A stretch of DNA of 64,000 bases from Scatomorpha sp964367935 (GTDB lineage: Bacteria > Bacillota > Clostridia > Oscillospirales > Oscillospiraceae): positions 1 to 64,000 of the forward strand of contig CAYIYZ010000007.1 of assembly GCA_964367935.1 (NCBI GenBank), given 5' to 3'. Each line of letters starts with the position of its first letter. Position 1 is the first letter of the stretch. The translations under genes were made by a program, and so were the position numbers. Shown here one piece after another: positions 35,005-43,484 of this stretch. The notes under the pieces are model-generated. The model worked only from the letters and a program-made list of their open reading frames with translations, was not told where the DNA came from and did not search any database.

Positions 35005-35235
35005 ATGAAAAAATGGGTTAAATGGCTCATCGTGGTGGGCATTATGCTTCTGTTTTTAGGCTTTGTCTTTGTGTCTGCTGACATACTCGGCAGTACGTTG
35101 GGGCCTATCCCGTCATTTGTGGTGTTGGCTGTGCTGTATGGCGTAGGCTATGCGTGGACGGGCGGCGGTTCACCTATAGAGAACATTTTCCCTAAAAGCA
35201 TGAGAGAAGCGGCAGCGCGTAAGAAAAAACAATAA
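35005..35235 (+). CDS. Small membrane protein linked to the transporter
   Basis: 76 residues with two hydrophobic segments (about 6-28 and 36-53) and a basic tail ending KKKQ. It starts 2 bases after the transporter stop and ends before a terminator, so it is co-translated and may be an accessory subunit. No family recognised. Confidence 0.75.
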   Translation: MKKWVKWLIVVGIMLLFLGFVFVSADILGSTLGPIPSFVVLAVLYGVGYAWTGGGSPIENIFPKSMREAAARKKKQ

Positions 35236-35243
35236 CACATGAA

Positions 35244-35276
35244 AGCACGGTCTCATTACGAGACCGTGCTTTTTTT
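35244..35276 (+). terminator. Terminator of the transporter operon
   Basis: 11-bp perfect stem AGCACGGTCTC/GAGACCGTGCT, loop ATTAC, then seven T's. Confidence 0.9.
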
Positions 35277-35296
35277 ATACGATTAATCTCTTGAAA

Positions 35297-35327
35297 ATGT
35301 AGGGCACGCAAATAGCGTGCCCTACAT
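35297..35327. repeat. Inverted repeat next to the large SLH gene
   Basis: 13-bp perfect arms ATGTAGGGCACGC/GCGTGCCCTACAT, 5-base loop. It may end the leftward gene at 35335, though only a short T run follows, or it may belong to a repeat family. Confidence 0.6.
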
Positions 35328-35334
35328 AGCTGTG

Positions 35335-38300
35335 TTAGTCTTGCGTGTATCTCATTAAGATTGTAGCTACCTGAGCTCTTGTAGCCTCGCCTTGTGGCTG
35401 GATTTCCGTCTGAGTCATACCGCTGATGATCTGTTTGGAGACAGCCCAGAGCATAGCGTCGTACGACCAGTCTGCTATATTCTCAGCGTCTGCAAAGGGA
35501 AGCTCGACAGCTGTTATGGCAGGACTTTGTGCGTAGCGATACAACATGGTTGAGAGCTCCTCACGTGTGATATTTCCGTCGGGGTTAGTACCGTCTGAAA
35601 TACCCGTGGAAACGGCCCATTCCATACCCTTGGTGTACCAAGAGTCTCCGCCTTGAGTGTCTATGCCCTCCATGCGAGCAAGAACGGTCCAGAGCATGGC
35701 ACGTGTCATGGCGGTGTCGGGGCTGAAACTATTATCACTTGTTCCTGTGAACAGTCCCTCACTTACAGCGTAGCTTACCGCATCGAAGTACCAAGCGTCG
35801 GTGGCTACATCATCAAAGCCGGAAGTGGCGGGTGTTTCGTAGGCTACTACGTAGAGCGAGAAATGCTTGGTGGTGAATTTTAGAATGCCATCACTGTAAG
35901 TGCAAGGAATTTTTTCAATAGTGTTATCGTCGGCTAAGTACCAAACCACAAGGCCTTCTGCGGTTTCACCGTCCTGCAGTGCGTAGGGGATACTGACTTC
36001 CACCGCACCGTCTCCGAAAGCGGTGATTTCAGTGTCGCCGGCCAGGATTGTGAACTCATATACGGGTCTGCTGCCTACGAGCTCTTTTTGACTGTCTGTG
36101 AGGGTATTGCTGTCAACTTCCGCAACTTCGATTTTGACATCTTCAGTGCCGGCCGCTGCCAGAATTGCCTCTATAGCTTCGGTGTCGAAAGTAACTGACA
36201 CATTTTCTTGTCCTGCTACGGTCAAACTCTCGCCTTCATCAATAATATTTTGAAGATCTGCACTGTCAATGTCGTCGCCCGAGCTGATTTCGGTATCAAT
36301 GTCACTGCTTGTACCGCTACCGCTTGAGGAGCTATTGCCTGTGGAGGGAGTGGCGTTCAGTTCACCCTGCTGGTAGACCGCTATTGTGCCGGATACTTCG
36401 TTAGCAGTGATGACGAGCGGCTTGCCTGTAGGGCTGTTATCGTCACTTACCGCAACTATACCCTCAACGGAAATATCGCCCTGTGTTGCTTGGACAGTCT
36501 CGTCGCTTCCGACACCTACGGGCAGTTCGTCTTTGTCAAGGAAATCAACGCTGAAGTCACGAGTGTTGATGTAGTCTACAAACACAGCATTTTGAGGGAC
36601 TGTTATGTCGTACATCATAACGCCTCCGATGCGCTCGAGTCCTATGTAGGCGTAGGTATTAGAGCCTATGGTCTGGACGGTTACGTTCTCGGGCTCGGGT
36701 CCTTTGTTATCGCTGCGATCGTCTGTGTCGTTATCGTCATTTGAGGCGTTGAAGTTATCAGGGAACATTTCTGCAGTAATTTTTTCGAAATCTGAACCAC
36801 TGTCGAATACCTGAGTTAAACCGCTGTCCGAGACCTCATATATAGAGAAGGAGCGTGCGCCGAAAATGAAGTTGTCGCTATCTTTAAACTCGCCGCCTGT
36901 AGGCAGTCCGTCCATTACGCTTTTGTCGAGTACTTTTACGTCTTCGCCTTCTATCTGTATTTCGATTTCGTTAATATAGTCGCCCCATTCGCTTGCATCG
37001 CCTTCGTTAGCGGTCAGTAGATAGGTTTTGCCGCCTGTTTCATAGATGGATATACCGTCAGGCATGTATACGCCGTGCAAATTCTCCCATTTAATATCTA
37101 TCTCGTCATCCTTTACCACGTCAATCTCATTGCCGTCTATCTTATGGTTTTTAAAGCCGAGACTTGAGATATCCGTAAAGCTTGCGGAAGCTATGTCCAA
37201 GGTAGCAATTGCGTTTGCCTCTTGAAGTGCTACATAGGCTTTTGTGGAGTCAGCGGATATGACTATGTACTCGGGCTCAAAATCTGTAGAGGGGTTCATG
37301 CCTGTTTTTATCAAAACATTTTCTGAAACTAGCGCCTCTCTTTGAGCGTCCCAAGCATCAAAGGTGACGGTGTTCGGAGTAACGGTGTCTGCACTTAGGT
37401 CGATTATAGTCACGGAGCCCTTGGGATCTACTGCTGGGGCGGTGTATCCATCTCTCGGTTCACCTTCGTTTGCAGTGAGCACATAGCGTCCGTCTGTGGA
37501 GAATGTGACCATGTCAGGCTGTACACCGACTTCGTAATCAGCGACGTAGTTACCCTCGTAGTCGAGGAGTAAGACCCTACCGTTAGCGGTGTAGCTGTCT
37601 GCCTGTACGGCAACGGCAACAAGCTTGTTTTCCGTGTTCACACTAATACTCGTGATATCCGCGACCGTGAAGCCGCTTATCATGTTTGTGACATCTATGC
37701 GCTTCGTTTGACTGAGCGTCTGATTGAGGGTAGCGCCCGTAACGCTTTCGAGAGATACTATATCTATCATCTGCTCTTTACCGTTTACGAGGTAGATGCT
37801 CTCGTTGTCAGAGTTATATGCCACGATTTCAGCGACACCGCCGTCCTCACTGGAGTAGCCTGTGGAGTAGCCAGCCACCTTCTTGAGGTCACCGCTCGGA
37901 TCGGATATTTCAGTGCTTTCTTTGCGTATGTCAAACGTATCGAACTTTATAACATCGCTGTCGGCGTCAGTGGTATCGTAGTAGTAGCTGTCTACCATGC
38001 CGGAGCTTGTATTGAAGATGGTGAAGGCTGTTACGGTGTTACTCATGATGTAGGGGTTGTCTTCGTATGGATTAGTGGGCATTACGGGGGAGAGACCATA
38101 GGGGTCGCCTTGCAGGACGTAGTCATCGGCGTCCCAATAGCTTGCGTAATCATTGTACGCATTTGTGGTACTAAATGCCGAGGGCGCGGAGCCTGTACGG
38201 CTTTTCGTATCCAAGAACGCATTGTAAGTGTTACCTACGTTGGATGTCTCGAGGATGTTCATACCGCTCTCTGTTTCAAAGCGGTTCCAGAGATGTGAGT

Positions 38301-39711
38301 GACCATTGAGTATAAGGTCAACGTTAGCAGCTTCGAGTAGGGGCTCTATACCGACCATCTGGTCATCTTCAAGCGGATAGGTGTAGATAATGAGGTCTTC
38401 GAAAGTACCATCTCCGTCGGGGTCGACCGATATGGTTTCTTCTACGGGATCTGTGTATGCGGGGATGACATTTCCGCCCAGCGAGTGGAACTGGTGGTGG
38501 AACATGATAATTTTGTACTCGGCGTCTTGGAACTCGGAGCTATTTAGCTCACCTACTAACCAGTTGTACTGCTCGCTGCCCATCTCTATAGACTCGAAGA
38601 TGTGTGTGCCGAACCCACGTGAAGAATCGAGTTCATCGGTTACACCCAAAGGCTCGGAGTACTTACTGGCAGAGCCGACTGCATTGTTTCTCCAAATGCG
38701 TGTAATTTCCAAGGTGACGAGGCGCACATCACCAACGGTAGTGGCGTAGTAACGCTCGCCGCCGTCCTCGCTTTCGGGCAGTGTGAAGAGCTCTTCGTAG
38801 GAAACGGTGTTAAAGGAGTTATCTTGAATGAAGGCTTCTTTGATAGCGGGGTCATCTGTGGGGTTAATTGTGGCCTTATCTCTTTCGTACAGAGCTTCGG
38901 CGTACGCCACTGTTGTAGGGTCGTTAAACTCCGCACTTACGGTAGATTTACCCACATCGTATCTACCCATGACCTCGTGGTTGCCGATGGCTGAGTAGAG
39001 GGGTGCGTACTGCGCTATGGCGCCACCGGTGTATGTAACACCGTCCAGCTCCTTGCTTGCTGTACCCTGTAGGCTGGGGAAGAAAGCTCCGCCGCCGGCA
39101 TCATCAAACCACTCGTTTGCGGCGTCGGGGACATTGACAAGGTCGCCGGCGAAGAATATAGCATCTATGTAGCCCTCGCCAAACTCATCTACTATCTTCT
39201 GCATGTTGGCAGCTGTCATATTCTTCAGTTGGCTGTCAGAGGTGAACAGAATGTTCATGTCTGTGCCTTCTTGAGCGTTTGCCTGTAGAGTGTATATATC
39301 ACTTGTGACACTGTCGCTCGTGACGCTGTAGGGCACCTTATCACTGTCGTCATAAAACAGGGGAAGATCTGAGACAAGTGCTTCGTGACGATAGATATCA
39401 CGGTCAGTCATGGCGCCGGATATGTCTTGGCGCATACGTGACATCTGCGTGGTAGTAGCATCTAAGGTACGTGTTACACCTTCGCTCTCGCCGTTTTCGT
39501 AGAGCATAACCTGATTGATACTGCCTTCAGTCTCTGTGTACCACACAACGTACACAGATGTGTCTTGGGCGTATTGTAGGTAAGGCTCTGTCAAAAGCTC
39601 TGTGGGGTCTACGGCAAAAGCGCTGAGTGGCGCAGCTCCCAAGCTGAGCGTCAGCACTGCTGCGAGTGCGGATGACAGGGTTTTTTGGAACGTTTTTTTG
39701 AGTTTAAACAT
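35335..39711 (-). CDS. Giant SLH-anchored metallophosphoesterase/beta-propeller protein
   Basis: 1458 residues. Signal peptide (1-33, ending AFA). An N-terminal purple-acid-phosphatase-type Fn3 region has EPYLQYAQDTSVYVVWY. The calcineurin-like phosphoesterase motifs are FTSDSQ, GDLVN (189-193), GNHE (243-246), MFHHQFHS and NGHSH. A long choice-of-anchor-I-like propeller (ANEGEPRDGY, GSVTIIDLS) follows, then a Ser/Gly linker, a ZU5-like beta part and three SLH domains in the last 170 residues. It probably releases phosphate or cleaves nucleotides at the cell surface. ATG 39711 has GGGAGG upstream. Confidence 0.88.
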   Translation of the reverse strand: MFKLKKTFQKTLSSALAAVLTLSLGAAPLSAFAVDPTELLTEPYLQYAQDTSVYVVWYTETEGSINQVMLYENGESEGVTRTLDATTTQMSRMRQDISGAMTDRDIYRHEALVSDLPLFYDDSDKVPYSVTSDSVTSDIYTLQANAQEGTDMNILFTSDSQLKNMTAANMQKIVDEFGEGYIDAIFFAGDLVNVPDAANEWFDDAGGGAFFPSLQGTASKELDGVTYTGGAIAQYAPLYSAIGNHEVMGRYDVGKSTVSAEFNDPTTVAYAEALYERDKATINPTDDPAIKEAFIQDNSFNTVSYEELFTLPESEDGGERYYATTVGDVRLVTLEITRIWRNNAVGSASKYSEPLGVTDELDSSRGFGTHIFESIEMGSEQYNWLVGELNSSEFQDAEYKIIMFHHQFHSLGGNVIPAYTDPVEETISVDPDGDGTFEDLIIYTYPLEDDQMVGIEPLLEAANVDLILNGHSHLWNRFETESGMNILETSNVGNTYNAFLDTKSRTGSAPSAFSTTNAYNDYASYWDADDYVLQGDPYGLSPVMPTNPYEDNPYIMSNTVTAFTIFNTSSGMVDSYYYDTTDADSDVIKFDTFDIRKESTEISDPSGDLKKVAGYSTGYSSEDGGVAEIVAYNSDNESIYLVNGKEQMIDIVSLESVTGATLNQTLSQTKRIDVTNMISGFTVADITSISVNTENKLVAVAVQADSYTANGRVLLLDYEGNYVADYEVGVQPDMVTFSTDGRYVLTANEGEPRDGYTAPAVDPKGSVTIIDLSADTVTPNTVTFDAWDAQREALVSENVLIKTGMNPSTDFEPEYIVISADSTKAYVALQEANAIATLDIASASFTDISSLGFKNHKIDGNEIDVVKDDEIDIKWENLHGVYMPDGISIYETGGKTYLLTANEGDASEWGDYINEIEIQIEGEDVKVLDKSVMDGLPTGGEFKDSDNFIFGARSFSIYEVSDSGLTQVFDSGSDFEKITAEMFPDNFNASNDDNDTDDRSDNKGPEPENVTVQTIGSNTYAYIGLERIGGVMMYDITVPQNAVFVDYINTRDFSVDFLDKDELPVGVGSDETVQATQGDISVEGIVAVSDDNSPTGKPLVITANEVSGTIAVYQQGELNATPSTGNSSSSGSGTSSDIDTEISSGDDIDSADLQNIIDEGESLTVAGQENVSVTFDTEAIEAILAAAGTEDVKIEVAEVDSNTLTDSQKELVGSRPVYEFTILAGDTEITAFGDGAVEVSIPYALQDGETAEGLVVWYLADDNTIEKIPCTYSDGILKFTTKHFSLYVVAYETPATSGFDDVATDAWYFDAVSYAVSEGLFTGTSDNSFSPDTAMTRAMLWTVLARMEGIDTQGGDSWYTKGMEWAVSTGISDGTNPDGNITREELSTMLYRYAQSPAITAVELPFADAENIADWSYDAMLWAVSKQIISGMTQTEIQPQGEATRAQVATILMRYTQD

Positions 39712-39938
39712 GTTCTTTTTTCCTCCCAAATGTTTTTTGCACTTTATTATAGTGAGAGGCAAGTAAAGTTCGGAAGTCTCGCAAAGTAAAGAGAAGGTCA
39801 AATAAAAATACAGTAATAAGGAAAATGTAAAATAAATATTTATATAAAATAAGGAAAAGTGGTAGGGAGAATTGTTTTTAATAAAAAAAGAATTAACAAA
39901 GCGGTAAATGTATGTTAGAATAGCGTGAAATATATGAA

Positions 39939-39973
39939 AAGTCTCTGCCTTCACATTATGATAGCAGAGACTT
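39939..39973 (-). terminator. Terminator of tadA
   Basis: AAGTCTCTGC/GCAGAGACTT stem, then TTTT on the minus strand. Confidence 0.7.
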
Positions 39974-39987
39974 AGTATGATAGGTAG

Positions 39988-40446
39988 TTAAGCTTGTTCT
40001 TTGCGCATATTATTAAAGAAGCTACGCAAAATTTCGGAGCATTCGTGCTCACATATACCGCCGTAAATGGCAGGCTTATGCGCTAAGCGCTCCTCGAAAA
40101 GGTTTATAACAGAGCCGCAACAGCCGGTCTTAGGCTCTTTTGCGCCGTAGACGACTCGTGGAATACGTGCATTAATTATAGCACCTGTACACATGGCGCA
40201 GGGCTCTAAGGTCACGAATAGTGTACAGTCGTCGAGTCGCCAGCTGTCGAGGGTAGTACATGCCTCACGTATGGCGAGCACCTCGGCGTGTGCGGTTGCA
40301 TCGGTGAGCGCCTCTCGTTTGTTATAACCTCGCCCTATAACTTTACCATCGGCTGTGACTATAACGCAGCCCACGGGCACATCGCAACTGAGTAGGCACT
40401 TTTCGGCCTGGCACAGAGCTTCTTTCATATAAGTTTCAAAATCCAT
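39988..40446 (-). CDS. tadA: tRNA-specific adenosine deaminase
   Basis: 152 residues. Converts A34 to inosine in tRNA-Arg(ACG). The zinc motifs HAEVLAI and PCAMCTGAI are present, and the length is normal. GAGGTG precedes the ATG. Only 19 bases separate its start from that of the divergent mntP, and the two ribosome sites sit side by side, so each promoter must lie inside the other gene. Confidence 0.95.
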   Translation of the reverse strand: MDFETYMKEALCQAEKCLLSCDVPVGCVIVTADGKVIGRGYNKREALTDATAHAEVLAIREACTTLDSWRLDDCTLFVTLEPCAMCTGAIINARIPRVVYGAKEPKTGCCGSVINLFEERLAHKPAIYGGICEHECSEILRSFFNNMRKEQA

Positions 40447-40465
40447 TTTTCACCTCGGAGGATAT

Positions 40466-41005
40466 ATGTTTTCAGTATTTTTAATAGCTGTCAGTTTGGG
40501 TACGGATGCTTTTGCAGTGTCTGTAACTAACGGATTGAGTATAAAAAACTTCTTAGCACGCCATGCCTTGCTCATGGCGCTCTACTTCTCAATAGCACAG
40601 TTTCTCATGCCGCTAATTGGATATCTATTAGGTAGCAGTGTAAGCGGCTATGTAATGCAGTATGGGCGTTATCTCAGTGTCTTTCTTCTATGTTTTGTGG
40701 GCGGACGTATGATATACGAGTCACGCCGCCCTGATGATGCGGATGAAGCCATGGTGACTTTATCACACGGCAGATTGCTACTACTCGCACTAGCAACGAG
40801 TATAGATGCACTCGCGGTTGGATTATCGTTTACGTTCATGGACATAAACTTATTACCTGCATGCATTGTCATAGGCGCAGTTACATATGTGATGTGTTTT
40901 TTCGGAGCACTTGCCAGTAGTAAGTTGCGGTGGATATCGCCTGAGAAAGCGGAATTTGCGGGCGGCCTTGTGCTGATAGGTATAGGCTTGACAACACTGT
41001 TTTAA
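40466..41005 (+). CDS. mntP: Manganese efflux pump MntP
   Basis: 179 residues, six membrane segments. The duplicated family motifs SLGTDAFAVSV (10-20) and ATSIDALAVGLSF carry the acidic residues needed for Mn(II) export. GGAGG precedes the ATG. No yybP-ykoY riboswitch fits in the 19-base gap upstream. Confidence 0.93.
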   Translation: MFSVFLIAVSLGTDAFAVSVTNGLSIKNFLARHALLMALYFSIAQFLMPLIGYLLGSSVSGYVMQYGRYLSVFLLCFVGGRMIYESRRPDDADEAMVTLSHGRLLLLALATSIDALAVGLSFTFMDINLLPACIVIGAVTYVMCFFGALASSKLRWISPEKAEFAGGLVLIGIGLTTLF

Positions 41006-41007
41006 AA

Positions 41008-41035
41008 ACACGCAGGGCGAAGCCCCAACTAAAAC
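41008..41035 (+). repeat. Dispersed repeat fragment after mntP
   Basis: CGCAGGGCGAAGCCCCAACT followed by A-rich DNA, like the ends at 18896-18935 and 25807-25850. Confidence 0.45.
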
Positions 41036-41111
41036 TCACAAAAACAAAAAGTTTTTCAAAGAAAAATTTCGGGAGGGCACGAAGCCCCTTCCCTACGAGT
41101 ATAGCGGTATA

Positions 41112-41151
41112 AAAATAGTCTGTCAAACATTCTTGTCTGACAGACTATTTT
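41112..41151. terminator. Terminator between mntP and the BaiE-like gene
   Basis: 14-bp perfect stem AAAATAGTCTGTCA/TGACAGACTATTTT between converging genes. Confidence 0.8.
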
Positions 41152-41164
41152 CAGTTTAAATTAA

Positions 41165-41701
41165 TTAGGACTTGCTGCCGTCTGTGCGAACAGCGCCCTG
41201 ATGGCCGAGGTCCTTGTCGAACATGTTCTCGGTGATCTTACGCTTGTTGTAGTCAGCACGGCTCCAGCTCTCTTCGTATATACGGTTGTAGCCTATGGTC
41301 TTGATCTTCCAACCGTCATCGGTCTTTACGTAGCTGATGTTGTATATAGCAGTACCTCTGATACCCCAGTTGTGCGGAGGGATGATGAGGTAATCGTGCA
41401 AATACCATTTAGCGGTAGCTGTGGTATCACTTGTGAGCTCTATCTCGGGAGTGTGTCCGTTGTGCTGTGAAATCTGCTTGCCAACGCCCATGTTCTCCTC
41501 GTAGAAGTTTCTCAAATCCTCCCACTTAGTGAATACAAGACGTCCATCGGAGAAAGCGGTGTTAAACTCGGGTGCAAAGCACTCACCTAGCTCGTCCCAA
41601 GCCTTGGTGTCTAAGCAACGGTAGTACTGTCCCTGAATTTTCTTGATAGCCTCGATAGCCTCAAGGCGCTCGACTCTTTTCATGAGTTCGTTCATGTCCA
41701 T
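41165..41701 (-). CDS. BaiE-like SnoaL-fold dehydratase
   Basis: 178 residues, SnoaL/NTF2-like fold. The run QYYRCLDTKAWDEL (25-38), the phrases SDGRLVF and HNGHTPEI, and GYNRIYEE (137-144) resemble the bile-acid 7-alpha-dehydratase BaiE as I recall it. Residues matching its active site are present: Tyr26, Asp31, His80 and Arg140. It is slightly longer than BaiE at the C-terminus. No other bai gene is in the window, so a steroid substrate is possible but unproven. ATG 41701 has AAGGAG upstream. It has its own promoter and terminator. Confidence 0.8.
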   Translation of the reverse strand: MDMNELMKRVERLEAIEAIKKIQGQYYRCLDTKAWDELGECFAPEFNTAFSDGRLVFTKWEDLRNFYEENMGVGKQISQHNGHTPEIELTSDTTATAKWYLHDYLIIPPHNWGIRGTAIYNISYVKTDDGWKIKTIGYNRIYEESWSRADYNKRKITENMFDKDLGHQGAVRTDGSKS

Positions 41702-41754
41702 AGTAATACTCCTTCCAATACTCAAACTGATGTGTAAAAACACAAAGTAGGCAA

Positions 41755-41783
41755 ATTATAGCACATTGTCTTAAAACTATCAA
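41755..41783 (-). promoter_or_regulatory. Promoter of the BaiE-like gene
   Basis: Minus strand TTGATA (41778-41783), 17-base spacer, TATAAT (41755-41760) with a TG extension. A strong constitutive-type promoter. Confidence 0.75.
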
Positions 41784-41878
41784 GGGACAGTAGTACTATA
41801 TACAGACTAAGCTTGCAACAGGCACGACATTTTCAGCAAAAATAATAACTGATTATAGTTGACGTTTGCAAAATAGAC

Positions 41879-41959
41879 GCAAGCCGAGAACCCCATAATT
41901 GGCGAAAAAGGGGAACACCCTCGTTCAATTTGAACGAGGGTGTTCCCCTTTTCGCCAGA
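41879..41959 (-). repeat. Dispersed two-hairpin repeat, copy 2, forming the pta terminator
   Basis: CGCAAGCCGAGAACCCCATA... and TTTTCGCCAGA match the copies at 22163 and 58996. Here the second hairpin is replaced by a long inverted repeat with arms GGGGAACACCCTCGTTCAA. On the minus strand it directly follows pta and ends in TTTTCGCC, so it also serves as terminator. Confidence 0.65.
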
Positions 41960-41963
41960 CAAG

Positions 41964-42962
41964 CTATATCATGCCTGCAGTGATGATAGCCATGCTGTAG
42001 ACTTCCTCGGCGTCACAACCACGAGAGAGGTCGTTAACAGCTCCGCCTATGCCCTGCAAGATAGGACCGAAGGCTGCGTAGCCACCGAGCCTTTGTGCTA
42101 TCTTGTAGCCGATGTTGCCTGACTGTATCTCGGGGAATACGAAGGTGTTCGCCTGACCTGCCACTTTAGAGCCGGGGAACTTCAGCTGACCGACCTCAGG
42201 TGACACGGCGGCGTCAAACTGCATTTCGCCGTCTATGGCAAACTCCGGTGCACGCTCCTTAGCGATGGCGCAAGCATTGCGAGCAAGATCAGCCGCAGGA
42301 CCTGAGCCGCTACCCTTAGTTGAGTAGCTTAAGAATGCGACCTTGGGGTCTATGCCGAACTTTTCCGCCGTGCGTGCGCACTCTATGCCACATTCTGCGA
42401 GCTTTTCAGCGGCACTGACCGTGACCTTACCCTCTTTATCTAAGGAGTCCTCATAGCTTATGTTTATTGCACAGTCACCCATAGCGAGCATCTCATCGTC
42501 TTTGACCATGATAAAGCAGGAGCTGACGATGTTGCTGCCTGGTTTTGTCTTTATGAGCTGTAGAGCAGGGCGTACCGTGTCGGCTGTTGTGTATGTAGCA
42601 CCGCCCAACAGAGCATCTACCACGCCCATTTTGACGAGCATAGTACCGAAGTAATTGCCCTTTTGAAGTGCAGCACGGCAGTCTTCCTCACTCATCTTGC
42701 CCTTACGAAGATCGAACATAGCTTTAACCATGTTATCCATATCAGAGTAGCTTGCAGGGTTGAGTATGGTCAGCCCTTCTATATCGAAACCTGCATCTGC
42801 CGCAGTTTTCGTAACAAGAGCCTCGTCGCCCACGAGTACAGGCGTCAAGAAACCGTCCGCCTTGAGACGTGCTGCCGCCTCCAAAATGCGAAGGTCATGG
42901 CCCTCCGTGAACACTATCTTTCTGGGATTTGCTTTTAAAATTTCAATGAACTTTCCAAACAT
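41964..42962 (-). CDS. pta: Phosphate acetyltransferase
   Basis: 332 residues, the single-domain Pta length. Converts acetyl-CoA and phosphate to acetyl-phosphate; related forms use butyryl- or propionyl-CoA. Visible features are KIVFTEGHDLRILEAAARL, SYSTKGSGSGP, GEMQFDAA and VFPEIQSGNIGYKIAQRLGG. ATG 42962 has AAGGAG upstream; the open frame continues to 43118 without a site. No acetate kinase is adjacent, so ATP formation from its product must use a kinase elsewhere. Confidence 0.95.
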   Translation of the reverse strand: MFGKFIEILKANPRKIVFTEGHDLRILEAAARLKADGFLTPVLVGDEALVTKTAADAGFDIEGLTILNPASYSDMDNMVKAMFDLRKGKMSEEDCRAALQKGNYFGTMLVKMGVVDALLGGATYTTADTVRPALQLIKTKPGSNIVSSCFIMVKDDEMLAMGDCAINISYEDSLDKEGKVTVSAAEKLAECGIECARTAEKFGIDPKVAFLSYSTKGSGSGPAADLARNACAIAKERAPEFAIDGEMQFDAAVSPEVGQLKFPGSKVAGQANTFVFPEIQSGNIGYKIAQRLGGYAAFGPILQGIGGAVNDLSRGCDAEEVYSMAIITAGMI

Positions 42963-43085
42963 GAATATACACTCCTTATATAATTGTTTAATGCGGAAAA
43001 TCCGCAAACAGACTAAATTCGTCAATATATTAACACCGTCAGTCAAACAAAGCAAGCTAAGAATGGATAAAAACAAAAAAATATA

Positions 43086-43114
43086 TTTACAAATAGCATA
43101 AAGGTCTGTATAAT
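43086..43114 (+). promoter_or_regulatory. Promoter of the xre-lepA operon
   Basis: TTTACA (43086-43091), 17-base spacer, TATAAT (43109-43114), about 47 bases before the XRE start. Confidence 0.7.
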
Positions 43115-43160
43115 ACACTCTGTTATCAGAGATAGAACTAAGAAAAATGGAGGGATGATT

Positions 43161-43484
43161 ATGTCTCGAGCATTTTCAAACGTATTATCAACATTAAGGA
43201 GAGCGTCCGGCTTGAGTCAGCGTCGTGCGGCGGCGGACTTGGGTATAAGTCAGGCGCTGTTGTCGCATTACGAAAACGGTGCGAGAGAGCCGGGCTTGGC
43301 GTTTATATGCAAGGCCTGCGACTATTACGGAGTGTCGGCGGACTATATGTTAGGGCGCAGTGATGCACCTGAGGGTGTTGGTCAACGCGAGGAGCTGGGC
43401 GCCTTGACACAGGAACTAATAGAGCTGGCAGAACGAGCTAGCCGTTTACACAAGGAATACACACGCACAGAGGTGAATGCATGA
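43161..43484 (+). CDS. XRE-family (Cro/CI-type) regulator
   Basis: 107 residues. Helix-turn-helix LRRASGLSQRRAAADLGISQALLSHYENGAREPG (HTH_3) and the SADYMLGRSD end typical of chromosomal Cro/CI proteins, then a short helical tail. ATG 43161 has GGAGGG 6 bases upstream. Its stop overlaps the lepA start (ATGA), so its level is tied to lepA. Autoregulation at the promoter just upstream is likely. Confidence 0.88.
   Translation: MSRAFSNVLSTLRRASGLSQRRAAADLGISQALLSHYENGAREPGLAFICKACDYYGVSADYMLGRSDAPEGVGQREELGALTQELIELAERASRLHKEYTRTEVNA

Noticed and set aside
37708..38298. 196-codon open frame on the plus strand
   Set aside because: Antisense to the giant SLH protein gene.
40447..40465. Manganese riboswitch before mntP
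   Set aside because: Only 19 bases separate mntP from tadA; no room for the aptamer outside a coding region.
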